Assembly (NCBI RefSeq): GCF_009497655.1 | Contig: NZ_CP023317.1 | Coordinates: 2,199,501 to 2,263,500 of the forward strand | DNA: 64,000 nucleotides | DNA from: Priestia megaterium | Lineage (GTDB): Bacteria; Bacillota; Bacilli; Bacillales; Bacillaceae_H | Direction: 5' to 3' | Part shown: piece after piece, positions 8,791 to 17,372 of the stretch | Position numbering within the stretch: position 1 is the stretch's first letter | Layout: every line of letters starts with the position of its first letter | Notes under the pieces: generated by a model | What the model saw: the letters and a program-made list of their open reading frames with translations, nothing else | What the model was told of the DNA's origin: nothing | The model's database searches: none | Program-made: the position numbers and the translations under genes

Positions 8791-8820
8791 TGGGAAGGTA
8801 CTATTATCTTCCCATTTTTA
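8791..8820 (+). terminator. Hairpin between ureohydrolase and dehydrogenase genes
   Basis: TGGGAAG / CTTCCCA with a 10-nt loop and TTTTTA. It could be a partial terminator that lowers expression of the two downstream genes. Confidence 0.6.
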
Positions 8821-8851
8821 TATAAGAGTTCTCTATGAGGGGTGTTTGACT

Positions 8852-10300
8852 ATGAAAGGGCAAGTAAATGTAAAAATAGATAAGAAACAAGCAAAACCAT
8901 GTAAAAGAGAAATAATCAACCCAGCGACCAATAAGATTATAGCGGAAGTGTTTGACTCGTCGCTTCAACAAGTAGAGGAAGCGGTAGGTAAAGCAAAGCA
9001 GGCTTTTGAACAAAGTGAATGGAAGAAAAATAAATCACTGCGTGTAGCGGTGCTTACGAAACTAGCAGACTTATTAGAAAAAGAAGCGAGTATATTCGCT
9101 GAAACAGAAACATTAAATACTGGCAAACCGATAAAAGAAGCGCAGTTAGATATCGAAGATACAATTAATTGTTTAAGATATTACGCAAATTTAATAGAAG
9201 AAAATCAGCCGTGGACAAAGAACATGTTCGACGACACAAACAGTAAAATCATTCAAGAACCTATTGGCGTATGTGCGCTAATCGTTCCTTGGAATTTCCC
9301 TTTGCTGCTTGGCATGTGGAAGCTGGCTCCTGCATTAGCAGCTGGAAATACGGTGGTGTTTAAGCCGTCAGAATTAACGCCGCTTTCTTTTTTAAAGTTA
9401 GCTTCACTATGTAAAAAAGCTGGTATACCAGAAGGCGTGTTTAATTTACTTACAGGAGACGGTGAAGTGGGAAGTGCCCTTGTTGAACACAAAGACGTAG
9501 CCAAAGTCTCTTTTACAGGAGGATCAGAAACAGGCAAACGTATTTATCAGCAGTGCGCAAAAGAGATGAAAAGAGTTTCGCTTGAACTGGGAGGGAAATC
9601 TCCGCTTCTTATTTTTGAAGATAGCGAAATTGATGTTGCAGTAGACTGGACAATGTTTGGCTCATTTTTTAACCAAGGACAAGTGTGTGTAGCTTCATCG
9701 CGTATACTCGTACATGAGTCTATTTATAAGCCGTTTCTTTCTGCTCTTACGGAGGCTGTTGCTGCTATAAAAATTGGTAACCCCTTAAGAGAAGAAACGG
9801 AGATGGGTCCGGTTATTAGCAAGGAGCATCTGAATAAAATACAGAGTTTTATTAAGCTAGGTCAAGAAGAAGGTGCGAATTTATTAACAGGAGGAACGTT
9901 AATTGACTGCGAAGGTGGAAACTATATAACGCCAGCGGTGCTCGTTGACGTGGAGCAGCATATGAAAGTCGTCAAAGAAGAAATATTTGGTCCCGTCATT
10001 ACCGTTCAATCTTTTTCAAGTGAAGAAGAAGCCATAGCACTTGCCAACGGCACGAGATTTGGTTTAGCTGCAGGGGTTTTAACGAATGATTTAATGAAAG
10101 CAGAGCGAGTTGCTGAACAGCTTCAAGCGGGAACGATTTGGATCAACGGCTACCATACGCCTCATATTGAAACGGCGTGGGGCGGTTTTAAAGAAAGCGG
10201 CATTGGCCGGGAGTTAGGCCCATCAGGATTAGCTGCTTTTACTGAAATAAAACATGTGAATACAAATTCCAAGCTAGCTCGAGCCAATTGGTATCAATAA
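8852..10300 (+). CDS. NAD(P)-dependent aldehyde dehydrogenase
   Basis: 482 residues. It oxidises an aldehyde to the acid. Visible features are PWNFPLLLGMWKLAPALAAG in the cofactor region, FTGGSETGKR in the Rossmann loop, the catalytic glutamate segment LELGGKSP and the catalytic cysteine in FNQGQVCVASSR. These place it among betaine-/aminoaldehyde-type dehydrogenases. In this operon, 4-guanidinobutyraldehyde or 4-aminobutyraldehyde are sensible substrates. I chose the ATG at 8852, seven bases after GAGGGGTG, over the in-frame TTG at 8846. Part of its 5' end is duplicated as a decayed fragment at 11751. Confidence 0.87.
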   Translation: MKGQVNVKIDKKQAKPCKREIINPATNKIIAEVFDSSLQQVEEAVGKAKQAFEQSEWKKNKSLRVAVLTKLADLLEKEASIFAETETLNTGKPIKEAQLDIEDTINCLRYYANLIEENQPWTKNMFDDTNSKIIQEPIGVCALIVPWNFPLLLGMWKLAPALAAGNTVVFKPSELTPLSFLKLASLCKKAGIPEGVFNLLTGDGEVGSALVEHKDVAKVSFTGGSETGKRIYQQCAKEMKRVSLELGGKSPLLIFEDSEIDVAVDWTMFGSFFNQGQVCVASSRILVHESIYKPFLSALTEAVAAIKIGNPLREETEMGPVISKEHLNKIQSFIKLGQEEGANLLTGGTLIDCEGGNYITPAVLVDVEQHMKVVKEEIFGPVITVQSFSSEEEAIALANGTRFGLAAGVLTNDLMKAERVAEQLQAGTIWINGYHTPHIETAWGGFKESGIGRELGPSGLAAFTEIKHVNTNSKLARANWYQ

Positions 10301-10320
10301 AAGTGAAAGGTGGAAAAGGG

Positions 10321-11682
10321 ATGACAACAAAAAGTGGTCTCGCCCATGATGATGTGCAGCCGATTGCAATGAATAAAAGAAGTATGGGCTTCTTCTCTAC
10401 ATTTTCCATGTGGATAGGAGCCAATGTGGTAGTAACGACCGTTTTTACCGGAATGCTGTTTGTACCCGATATGACCTTTTTAAAGGCATTATTTGTGATT
10501 GTGCTTGGCTCTTTAGTTGGTGCTATGCCGCTCGTGCTGATGGGGAATATCGGAACTCGAACCGGTCTTCCAACCATGGTTTTGATGAGACCTGCTTTTG
10601 GGCAAAGAGGAGCTATGCTTCCTGCTGCTGTTAATCTTATTACATTAATAGGATGGGCATGGATTCAAGCCTACATGGCAGGGCTAAGTTTAAATCATGC
10701 CGTCACCTTTTTGACCGGTTACAGCAATATCAATCTATTTACAATTCTTACTCAAGTACTAGTAGTAGCTATTTCTATATACGGACACAAAGGTATTGAA
10801 GCAACGGAAAAATTAGTAGCTACGCTTATGATCATTTTAGCAACCGTTGTGTTTAGCTATTTGTTTATCGAATTTGATGCAGCAAAATTAATTCAAATGA
10901 AAGCAAGTGAAAATCCCGGTATTACAGGAATGTTAGCTTTTGATATTGTAGTAGCTACAGCTTTTACGTGGATTCCTATTGTTTGCGATTATAACCGAAA
11001 CTGTAAATCTGAAAAAACGGGAATTGCGGGAACGTATTTAGGCTATAACGTTGCGACTTTGATTGCAATGGGATTAGGCGCAACGGTTTCCAGCTTTTCA
11101 ATTCTCGGAAATATGACGCAAACGTATGACCCAGTAAATTTAATTGGCGCATATAGTCCGCTGTTGGGATTAGTAGCAGCCATCGTCATTTTTTTATCGG
11201 TGTTGTCAACCAACGTAATGGTACTGTATAGCGCAACAATGTCTTATTTGTCTATTTTCCCAAAGCAGCGCTTTTGGATACCGGCACTAACGATGGGAGT
11301 TGTCACAGTCCTAGGTTCTTTATTAAAAGAGTGGTTAATGACAAATTTTCAAAGCTTTTTGCTTATGATCGGCGTCTTATTTATTCCTATTATTGCGATT
11401 GTTCTTGTTGATTACTATATCATTCGCCGAAAACACTATGACATTTCAGCTATTTTAGATAAGGAAAATAAAATATATTGGTATACAAAAGGATTTAACC
11501 TTCATGTGTATCTATCATACATAGTGGGGGCTGTATTTGCCTACTACTTTACGTACGTTCACCCCCTAGCCACAGGCGCAACAATCTTAGCTTTTTTATT
11601 TACAGGTGTTTTACACGTATCGTTAACCAAGCTTTCACAGCTCTCCATCACTTACTCAAAGGGAATCGACAAAAATGCTTGA
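10321..11682 (+). CDS. NCS1-family (cytosine/purine-type) permease
   Basis: 453 residues, about twelve transmembrane helices. The N-terminal part (MGFFSTFSMWIGANVVVTT) and ATAFTWIPIVCDYNRNCK segment are typical of NCS1 nucleobase/hydantoin transporters such as CodB. The ATG at 10321 follows AAAGGTGGAAAAGGG; an in-frame TTG at 10288 would overlap the preceding gene. Position as last gene of the sigma-54 operon suggests that it imports the guanidino compound or a related amine, not necessarily a nucleobase. This is inference from context. Confidence 0.8.
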   Translation: MTTKSGLAHDDVQPIAMNKRSMGFFSTFSMWIGANVVVTTVFTGMLFVPDMTFLKALFVIVLGSLVGAMPLVLMGNIGTRTGLPTMVLMRPAFGQRGAMLPAAVNLITLIGWAWIQAYMAGLSLNHAVTFLTGYSNINLFTILTQVLVVAISIYGHKGIEATEKLVATLMIILATVVFSYLFIEFDAAKLIQMKASENPGITGMLAFDIVVATAFTWIPIVCDYNRNCKSEKTGIAGTYLGYNVATLIAMGLGATVSSFSILGNMTQTYDPVNLIGAYSPLLGLVAAIVIFLSVLSTNVMVLYSATMSYLSIFPKQRFWIPALTMGVVTVLGSLLKEWLMTNFQSFLLMIGVLFIPIIAIVLVDYYIIRRKHYDISAILDKENKIYWYTKGFNLHVYLSYIVGAVFAYYFTYVHPLATGATILAFLFTGVLHVSLTKLSQLSITYSKGIDKNA

Positions 11683-11721
11683 TAGATATTCAAAAAAGAC
11701 TGAATTATCTAAAATGTATCG

Positions 11722-11747
11722 AAAGCTCCTGTTTAAAGGAGCTTTTT
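11722..11747 (+). terminator. Terminator of the guanidino operon
   Basis: AAAGCTCCT / AGGAGCTTT stem followed by TTG, 40 bases after the permease stop. Confidence 0.85.
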
Positions 11748-11750
11748 GTC

Positions 11751-11841
11751 TTGAAAATAGGTGAGAAATAAGCAAAAGCATGGGGAAGAGAAGTTCTTAA
11801 TCCAGCCTCAAATAAAGTAATAACAATGTATTTGATTCTAT
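11751..11841 (+). pseudogene. Decayed 5' fragment of an aldehyde dehydrogenase gene
   Basis: These ~90 bases align with the start of the dehydrogenase gene at ~8872-8960, with roughly 70% of positions equal by eye. In frame it reads KIGEK, a stop, then AKAWGREVLNPASNKVIT, matching AKPCKREIINPATNKIIA of the intact protein. A one-base gap follows before VFDS. One nonsense codon and one frameshift show that it is dead. It lies directly after the operon terminator. Confidence 0.65.
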
Positions 11842-11892
11842 AAGGGGTCTTTCCTATAATAAATGTAGGAAAACTTTCCAAAGGAGAATTTT

Positions 11893-14505
11893 ATGCTCGA
11901 ATTAGAGGCTATTCAAAGCAGGGCCATTGAAAAAACTAAGCATACATTGCTACAGGATATAAAAAGCGTATTAGGTGAACAAGACGAATGTCCGGATTTA
12001 GAGACGTATTTAACAGACAGGCACTCTTTTATTAAAAAAGCCTGGGGGACTGCGTGGAGAAAAATAGTTGTTTCTTCTGTATCTAAGAAAAACAGAAGAT
12101 CGTATTTAACAGAAAGAGGCTTTGAGATAAAAGGATATAAACCTCAAGCTATCGATAAGTTATTTGCTAAAGAAACGAGAAAAGGTATAGAATTTGATGC
12201 TTTTTCTTGGTTAGAAAAGCAGTACGGAAAGGGCAATAAAGCAGAGTGGCTATCTCTATACGGAGAAGCAAGAGTTGAATTTGCCAAAAAAGAAGAAGAA
12301 AGAAAAGAGAAAGAAAGACAGCAAAGTATTAATGATCGAAAAGCCAGATATCAATTACAGTTAAATTTAGAAGCAGCTCCTATTTTGGAAGTAAACAAAG
12401 AGCTGTATTACCTACATATAAGAGAACAGCTTTCACATCAGCTATCAAAAGACATTGAAACAAATTCAAAGTATATTGAAAACTATGCGCCGCATACTGA
12501 GCTTGAAGATGAATTAATAGAAAACGGCGATTTAACACGTCATGATTATGAAACGGTTCATGACTTTTTTCAAGAGATCACCGGGAACGTAAGCTCAGAA
12601 TTAGACAGATATTCAACGATTATCTTGTTTGAAACGTATGAAGATGTATACGAGGTATTTATCACCGATAAAATTTATGAAATCATTCCAACTATGATTA
12701 TGGATGACCTTCCTGCTTCATTTAAAGAAAAGTATAAATCTTATACAAATGATTCGGTAACACGAATGGATATTATAAAAGCACTCAGAAGTGATTTATC
12801 GGATTTGGTCTATGAATATAAAAGAATGCTTGTAGAAGAAAAGCTTTCCGATGTACTAGAAGTTTCAGATCACAACTTAACGATCGAAGAGCATAAAAAG
12901 CGATATGCACAGCAGCTGGAAGAAAGACGATTACAACAAGAACGTGAACGTGAAGAAAAGAACAAGCTGATTGAAGAAGAACAGCGACAGTTAAATTATA
13001 TTTTTGGTGCAGAATACGAAATGGACCCAAGAAAAGAAACGGAATACATTCTTCATCTCGGTGATACAAACACAGGAAAAACGTATACAGCATTAAAGTC
13101 ATTAAAGAAAGCTGCTTCGGGTAGCTACTTAGCGCCGCTTCGCCTGTTAGCTTTAGAAGTTTTTGAAAAGCTGAATAAAGACGGAGTTGCTTGTTCGTTA
13201 AAAACAGGTGAAGAAGAAAAGATTGTTGAAGACGCTCAGCACATGGCCGGTACGGTAGAAATGTTTAGTGAATTAGAACATGGCGATGTAACCGTAATTG
13301 ATGAAGCACAGATGATTCAAGACCGAGATCGGGGGTTTTCATGGTATAAAGCCATAACCCGAGCTAATGCCAAACAAGTTCATGTGATCGGAAGTTTAAG
13401 CATTCGAAGTATGTTAGAAGAGATGTTAGACGGTGTGATCTCAGAAATTTATGAGTACGAAAGAGATATACCTTTAAAAGTAGATCTTCGAAATTTCAAA
13501 ATTGAACAAGTGAAACCCGCAGATGCTTTAATTGTTTTCTCGCGTAAAAAGGTGCTCCAGACAGCAGCTAAGCTAGAAAAAGATGGTCACAAAGTGAGCG
13601 TGATTTATGGAAGTATGCCGCCTGAAACAAGAAGAAAACAAATTGAGCAGTTCATTAATAGAGAAACAACTGTCATTGTGTCTACAGATGCAATTGGAAT
13701 GGGGTTAAACCTTCCAATTAGACGAATTGTGCTTTTAGAAAACATGAAATTTGATGGGCAAAAACGGAGGTTGTTGACTTCTCAAGAGTTAAAGCAAATT
13801 GCAGGTCGTGCTGGAAGAAAGGGTCTCTATAATGTGGGAGAAGTTGCATTCGCTAAAGATGCAAAGCAAATGAGAGAACTGTTATTTTCAACAGACGAGC
13901 AAATCAGCAAATTTTCAATTGCGCCTACTTCAGATATGCTAAGAAGATTTAAAGAATATCATCATGACCTCGGAACGTTTTTTGACATGTGGGCTAAATT
14001 TAAAAATCCAAAAGGTACACAAAAATCAAACCTGGCACAAGAACGTGAGCTTTATGAGGAAGTGAAAGACACGCTGATTGAAGCGAAAATGCCCATTGTT
14101 GATTTATATGGTTACTTGCAGCTGCCGTTTTCAGCAAAAGAAAGCTCTTTGAAAAAGCAGTGGGTGGCTAGCATGAATGCAATTGTTAACAGAGAAGAAT
14201 TACCTGAACCAAGGATAATAGAAGGTTCACTCGAAAAATTAGAGCTGTCTTATAAAGCGATTGGCCTGCATCTTTTATTTCTATATCGAATGGATAGAAG
14301 ACCCGAAGCTATTTACTGGGAGCGTGTCCGAGAAGAGCTTACAAACAAAATACATGACGTATTAAGAAAAGATATGAAAAAATTTAAAAGAACGTGCAGT
14401 GCGTGTTCTAAAGACCTTCCTTGGAATCATGATCATGCGATATGCGATTCGTGTTTTCATAAAAGATTTCGCAGAAGACACGGGGACGACGATTTTAATT
14501 ACTAA
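11893..14505 (+). CDS. Suv3-like DEAD/DEAH-family helicase
   Basis: 870 residues, ATG after AAAGGAGA. The first ~370 residues are a charged helical region with a coiled coil (~130-160 and ~325-360). The helicase core follows: Walker A GDTNTGKTYT at ~395, DEAQ-type Walker B (VIDEAQMI), then QIAGRAGRKG in the second RecA fold. The C-terminus carries a zinc ribbon (CSACSK...CDSC). The core resembles mitochondrial Suv3-type RNA helicases, so RNA is a likely substrate. The N-terminal extension has no recognised domain. Biological role unknown. Confidence 0.8.
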   Translation: MLELEAIQSRAIEKTKHTLLQDIKSVLGEQDECPDLETYLTDRHSFIKKAWGTAWRKIVVSSVSKKNRRSYLTERGFEIKGYKPQAIDKLFAKETRKGIEFDAFSWLEKQYGKGNKAEWLSLYGEARVEFAKKEEERKEKERQQSINDRKARYQLQLNLEAAPILEVNKELYYLHIREQLSHQLSKDIETNSKYIENYAPHTELEDELIENGDLTRHDYETVHDFFQEITGNVSSELDRYSTIILFETYEDVYEVFITDKIYEIIPTMIMDDLPASFKEKYKSYTNDSVTRMDIIKALRSDLSDLVYEYKRMLVEEKLSDVLEVSDHNLTIEEHKKRYAQQLEERRLQQEREREEKNKLIEEEQRQLNYIFGAEYEMDPRKETEYILHLGDTNTGKTYTALKSLKKAASGSYLAPLRLLALEVFEKLNKDGVACSLKTGEEEKIVEDAQHMAGTVEMFSELEHGDVTVIDEAQMIQDRDRGFSWYKAITRANAKQVHVIGSLSIRSMLEEMLDGVISEIYEYERDIPLKVDLRNFKIEQVKPADALIVFSRKKVLQTAAKLEKDGHKVSVIYGSMPPETRRKQIEQFINRETTVIVSTDAIGMGLNLPIRRIVLLENMKFDGQKRRLLTSQELKQIAGRAGRKGLYNVGEVAFAKDAKQMRELLFSTDEQISKFSIAPTSDMLRRFKEYHHDLGTFFDMWAKFKNPKGTQKSNLAQERELYEEVKDTLIEAKMPIVDLYGYLQLPFSAKESSLKKQWVASMNAIVNREELPEPRIIEGSLEKLELSYKAIGLHLLFLYRMDRRPEAIYWERVREELTNKIHDVLRKDMKKFKRTCSACSKDLPWNHDHAICDSCFHKRFRRRHGDDDFNY

Positions 14506-14515
14506 GATGTAGTGA

Positions 14516-14861
14516 TAAAAAAAGAGGCTTGTATGAACGTATGTTAGTTAAAGGAAGATCCGAACGAGTTCGATTCTCGATTGAGAATCCAATTCGTTCG
14601 GCTTTTTTTATTGTGAAGGTAGCTTTCATGTGTTTCGTTCCTTCTAGCAGTTGATTGGAGGGCAAGGCAAAGACTCCTGCGGGAGAAGCGGAACAGGTGA
14701 GCCCCCCCAGGATCGTAAGCGACGAGGAGGCTCAGCGGCCGCCCGCGGAAAGCGACGTCTTGCACGGAAATCAGCTGCGGGGTCACAAGCTGTTCCGCTC
14801 GTGTATCCCATTTGTGCTTCTTTAGATGGCATTGATGTAGTTATGTCTCAATCTCATTTTT
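14516..14861. repeat. Dispersed intergenic repeat, copy 1
   Basis: Shares its whole layout with 21410-21742: a leading AAAAAAGAGGC, a hairpin ending in GTTCG plus T-tract (14560-14609 here), TTTCGTTCCTT, a GC-rich core, and a trailing TAGTTATGTCT. The core (14647-14778) begins with GCAGTTGATT and ends with AATCAGCTGC, which pair. Inside, GCAAGGC faces GTCTTGC. The core is far richer in GC than its surroundings. Short open frames inside it are not genes. Confidence 0.85.
14560..14609 (+). terminator. Long hairpin with T-tract at the front of repeat copy 1
   Basis: CCGAACGA...TCGTTCGG outer stem with GATTCTC/GAGAATC inside, followed by C and seven T. It probably ends transcription of the helicase gene. 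Confidence 0.7.
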
Positions 14862-14948
14862 CATACAGGCTTTTAATCTTTTTCCTATGAATTTCCGTGT
14901 CAAAGCAGATTTTTGTAGAAAAAAGCCGGAAATGTATAAGCGGTCATC

Positions 14949-14977
14949 TTGTAAAAAGAGCAATAAATTATTATGAT
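14949..14977 (+). promoter_or_regulatory. Candidate SigA promoter of menA
   Basis: TTGTAA, 17 bases, TATGAT, located ~145 bases before menA. The rest of 14862-15121 shows nothing I can name. Confidence 0.4.
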
Positions 14978-15121
14978 ATAAGATGGAACTTATATTTTAA
15001 AGGATTCCGTGATTTTTTTGTTGGGCGGACGTGTATTGTCTTAGAGTAAGTTTGCTATCATTCATTATGTTAAAAGCAGCACTTTTAAATAGAGATACGG
15101 TTCGTAATAGAAGGGAAGAGG

Positions 15122-16045
15122 ATGATGACAAGTCATAACAAAGAAAACAAAGCTGCAGTCGAGCAGTACAGTAAAGGGAAAATTTTGTGGCAATTAACCC
15201 GTCCTCATACGTTAACGGCATCGTTTGTACCCGTTTTGATTGGAACAGTTCTAGCTATGTTTTATGGCCATGTGAACGTTTGGATGTTCCTAGCGATGCT
15301 TTTTTCATGTTTGTGGATTCAAATTGCGACGAACTTATTTAACGAGTACTATGATTTTAAACGCGGGTTAGACACAGAAGACTCCGTAGGAATTGGAGGA
15401 GCCATCGTCAGACACGGAATGAAGCCGAAAACGGTATTAAATTTAGCACTGATTTCTTATGGAATTGCTCTTATTTTAGGCGTATATATATGTGCAAACA
15501 GCAGCTGGTGGCTTGCTTTAGTTGGATTAGTCGGTATGGCGATTGGTTATTTGTATACAGGCGGACCGCTTCCGATTGCGTATACGCCGTTTGGAGAGTT
15601 ATTTTCAGGTCTGTGCATGGGCGCGATGTTCGTGTTGATTTCATTTTTTATTCAAACGAATACCGTAACGTCTGAAAGCATCTTTGTATCACTCCCTATT
15701 GCGATTTTAGTAGGCGCGATTAATTTGTCTAACAACATTCGTGATATAGAAGAAGATACAAAAGGGGGACGACGTACGCTAGCTATTTTATTAGGTTCTA
15801 AAAATGCGATCAGATTTTTAGCTGCTTTGTTCGGCATTGCGTATATTTGGACCGTTGCATTAGTTGTATTTTTCGATATTAGTCCTTGGATTTTCTTAGT
15901 GTTTCTTAGTGCACCTAAGCCAATTCAAGCCGTACAAGCATTTGTACGCGGAGAGCTTATTGCAATGAAAGCAACTGCTCAAACAAATACGTTTTTTGGA
16001 TTTACTTTATCAATTGGGTTATTAATTGGCTATTTAGTAAGCTGA
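15122..16045 (+). CDS. menA: 1,4-dihydroxy-2-naphthoate polyprenyltransferase
   Basis: 307 residues. MenA attaches the isoprenoid chain to 1,4-dihydroxy-2-naphthoate in the membrane, the step before methylation to menaquinone. UbiA-superfamily features are visible: the first aspartate-rich region NLFNEYYDFKRGLD, and the second motif NIRDIEEDTKGGRRT, with about eight hydrophobic helices and an N-terminal TRPHTLTASFVPVLIG. The start has GAAGAGG upstream; a second ATG follows immediately. Monocistronic, closed by a terminator shared with the convergent alaX-like gene. Confidence 0.93.
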   Translation: MMTSHNKENKAAVEQYSKGKILWQLTRPHTLTASFVPVLIGTVLAMFYGHVNVWMFLAMLFSCLWIQIATNLFNEYYDFKRGLDTEDSVGIGGAIVRHGMKPKTVLNLALISYGIALILGVYICANSSWWLALVGLVGMAIGYLYTGGPLPIAYTPFGELFSGLCMGAMFVLISFFIQTNTVTSESIFVSLPIAILVGAINLSNNIRDIEEDTKGGRRTLAILLGSKNAIRFLAALFGIAYIWTVALVVFFDISPWIFLVFLSAPKPIQAVQAFVRGELIAMKATAQTNTFFGFTLSIGLLIGYLVS

Positions 16046-16053
16046 TTGTGTTG

Positions 16054-16085
16054 AAAAAGCCTGTCTTTTTAAAGACAGGCTTTTT
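16054..16085. terminator. Bidirectional terminator between menA and the AlaX-like gene
   Basis: AAAAAGCCTGTCTTT / AAAGACAGGCTTTTT with a 2-nt loop. Confidence 0.9.
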
Positions 16086-16086
16086 G

Positions 16087-17262
16087 TTATGCTCCAGTTA
16101 TTTTTTCTTTTACCGCGCTAAGAAATGCGTTCATATTTTCAGAAGATGAAAAGCTGGCTTGAGCTTGTTTTGGTCCGCCGCCGCCTTTTCCATCGTAAAG
16201 CGGAAGCAGCTCTTTATAAAGCTCTCCGCATTTTACCTCACTGCCGCTGTGAGCCAGTAAGACTTTTTGATCACTTGAAAAAGCAAAAAGAAGCGTCGTA
16301 TCAGGCGTTTGAAGCAGCTGCTTTGTCAAAGCTTGCACATCTTTTAATGTACGGTTTTCAAAGTGATGGTACAGAAATGATCCCTCTTTTTTTGCTTCTA
16401 ATTCATTTGCTAAAAAAGCTGCATTTTCATTTTTTAATTCTTCTAGTTGTTTTTGCAGCTCTTTTTGTTCAGTCTCCAATTTTTTAATTCGTTCTACAAC
16501 TAATTCACGGCTTGTGCTGAATTTGTTGCTAAGTTCTGCTACGATTTCTTGAGACTGCTGATAATCAGCTAATGCACGCATACCGCATTTGAAAAAGAGG
16601 CGTGTATTGCCGCGCTGCTTTTCTGTTTTTGTAAGTTTAATGAGACCCAGCTCTCCAATTTGGTTCACATGAGTACCGCAGCAGGCAGAAACATCAATGC
16701 CTTCAATTTCTACGATGCGTACCACTTCGTCTTCTAGCTCGGGCACTTTGCGAAGCGCAAGAGTATGTAAGTCTTCCTTTTTCACTTCGTACGTTTTAAT
16801 GGGGCGGTTGCTGTAAATAGCGTCGTTTACAACTTTTTCAATGTGTAATAGCTGCTCATGAGATAACTGAGGCACATTTAAATCAATAGAGACAGCTTCG
16901 CTTCCTAAATGAAAGCTAACGGTATGAATATCATATGTATCAATTAATAGAGCTGAAAGTAAGTGCTGTCCGCTATGCTGCTGCATATGATCAAAGCGGC
17001 GATTCCAGTCAATTTCACACGTGACGTTCGTTTGTACAGGTAGCGTATCAACGAGGTGATAGACTTCTCCATTTTCTTCGTACACATCTTTTACCTCAAT
17101 TCCGGCAATAGTACCGTAATCAGAAGGCTGTCCGCCGCCTTCTGGATAAAAAGCAGTTTGTTTTAATGTTAAAGCGTAGCCATTTGAAAGAGCGCGCGTC
17201 TCTGTCACTTCTGTTTCCCACGTTTTTGTGTAGGGATTGCTATAATAAAGTCTTTCTGTCAT
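16087..17262 (-). CDS. Alanyl-tRNA editing protein (AlaX-L type, with DHHA1 domain)
   Basis: 391 residues. Free-standing editing domains hydrolyse Ser- or Gly-mischarged tRNA(Ala). The first ~230 residues match the AlaRS second-additional-domain fold with the zinc/catalytic motifs HMQQHSGQHLLS and CCGTHVNQIGE. A coiled coil (~250-290) follows, then a DHHA1-like end with the glycine-rich GKGGGGPKQAQ. I chose the ATG at 17262, eight bases after AAAGGA; upstream ATG/GTG codons fit the ribosome site less well. Confidence 0.88.
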   Translation of the reverse strand: MTERLYYSNPYTKTWETEVTETRALSNGYALTLKQTAFYPEGGGQPSDYGTIAGIEVKDVYEENGEVYHLVDTLPVQTNVTCEIDWNRRFDHMQQHSGQHLLSALLIDTYDIHTVSFHLGSEAVSIDLNVPQLSHEQLLHIEKVVNDAIYSNRPIKTYEVKKEDLHTLALRKVPELEDEVVRIVEIEGIDVSACCGTHVNQIGELGLIKLTKTEKQRGNTRLFFKCGMRALADYQQSQEIVAELSNKFSTSRELVVERIKKLETEQKELQKQLEELKNENAAFLANELEAKKEGSFLYHHFENRTLKDVQALTKQLLQTPDTTLLFAFSSDQKVLLAHSGSEVKCGELYKELLPLYDGKGGGGPKQAQASFSSSENMNAFLSAVKEKITGA

Positions 17263-17372
17263 GTTCATCATCCTTTCTACTAAAACCATATCTAACTTTT
17301 TCTATAGTATCAGAAATATGTTTCTTCGAACATGGATAAGCTAACTTGTAATAATAAAACTGGGTGGGACAT

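Noticed and set aside
14544-14890. Open frames of 62-80 codons on both strands inside repeat copy 1
   Set aside because: They fall in the GC-rich repeat core where stops are rare, have Arg/Gly-rich random composition, and lack ribosome sites.
16125-16487. 120-codon plus-strand frame inside the AlaX-like gene
   Set aside because: Antisense shadow of a well-supported gene, with no ribosome site.
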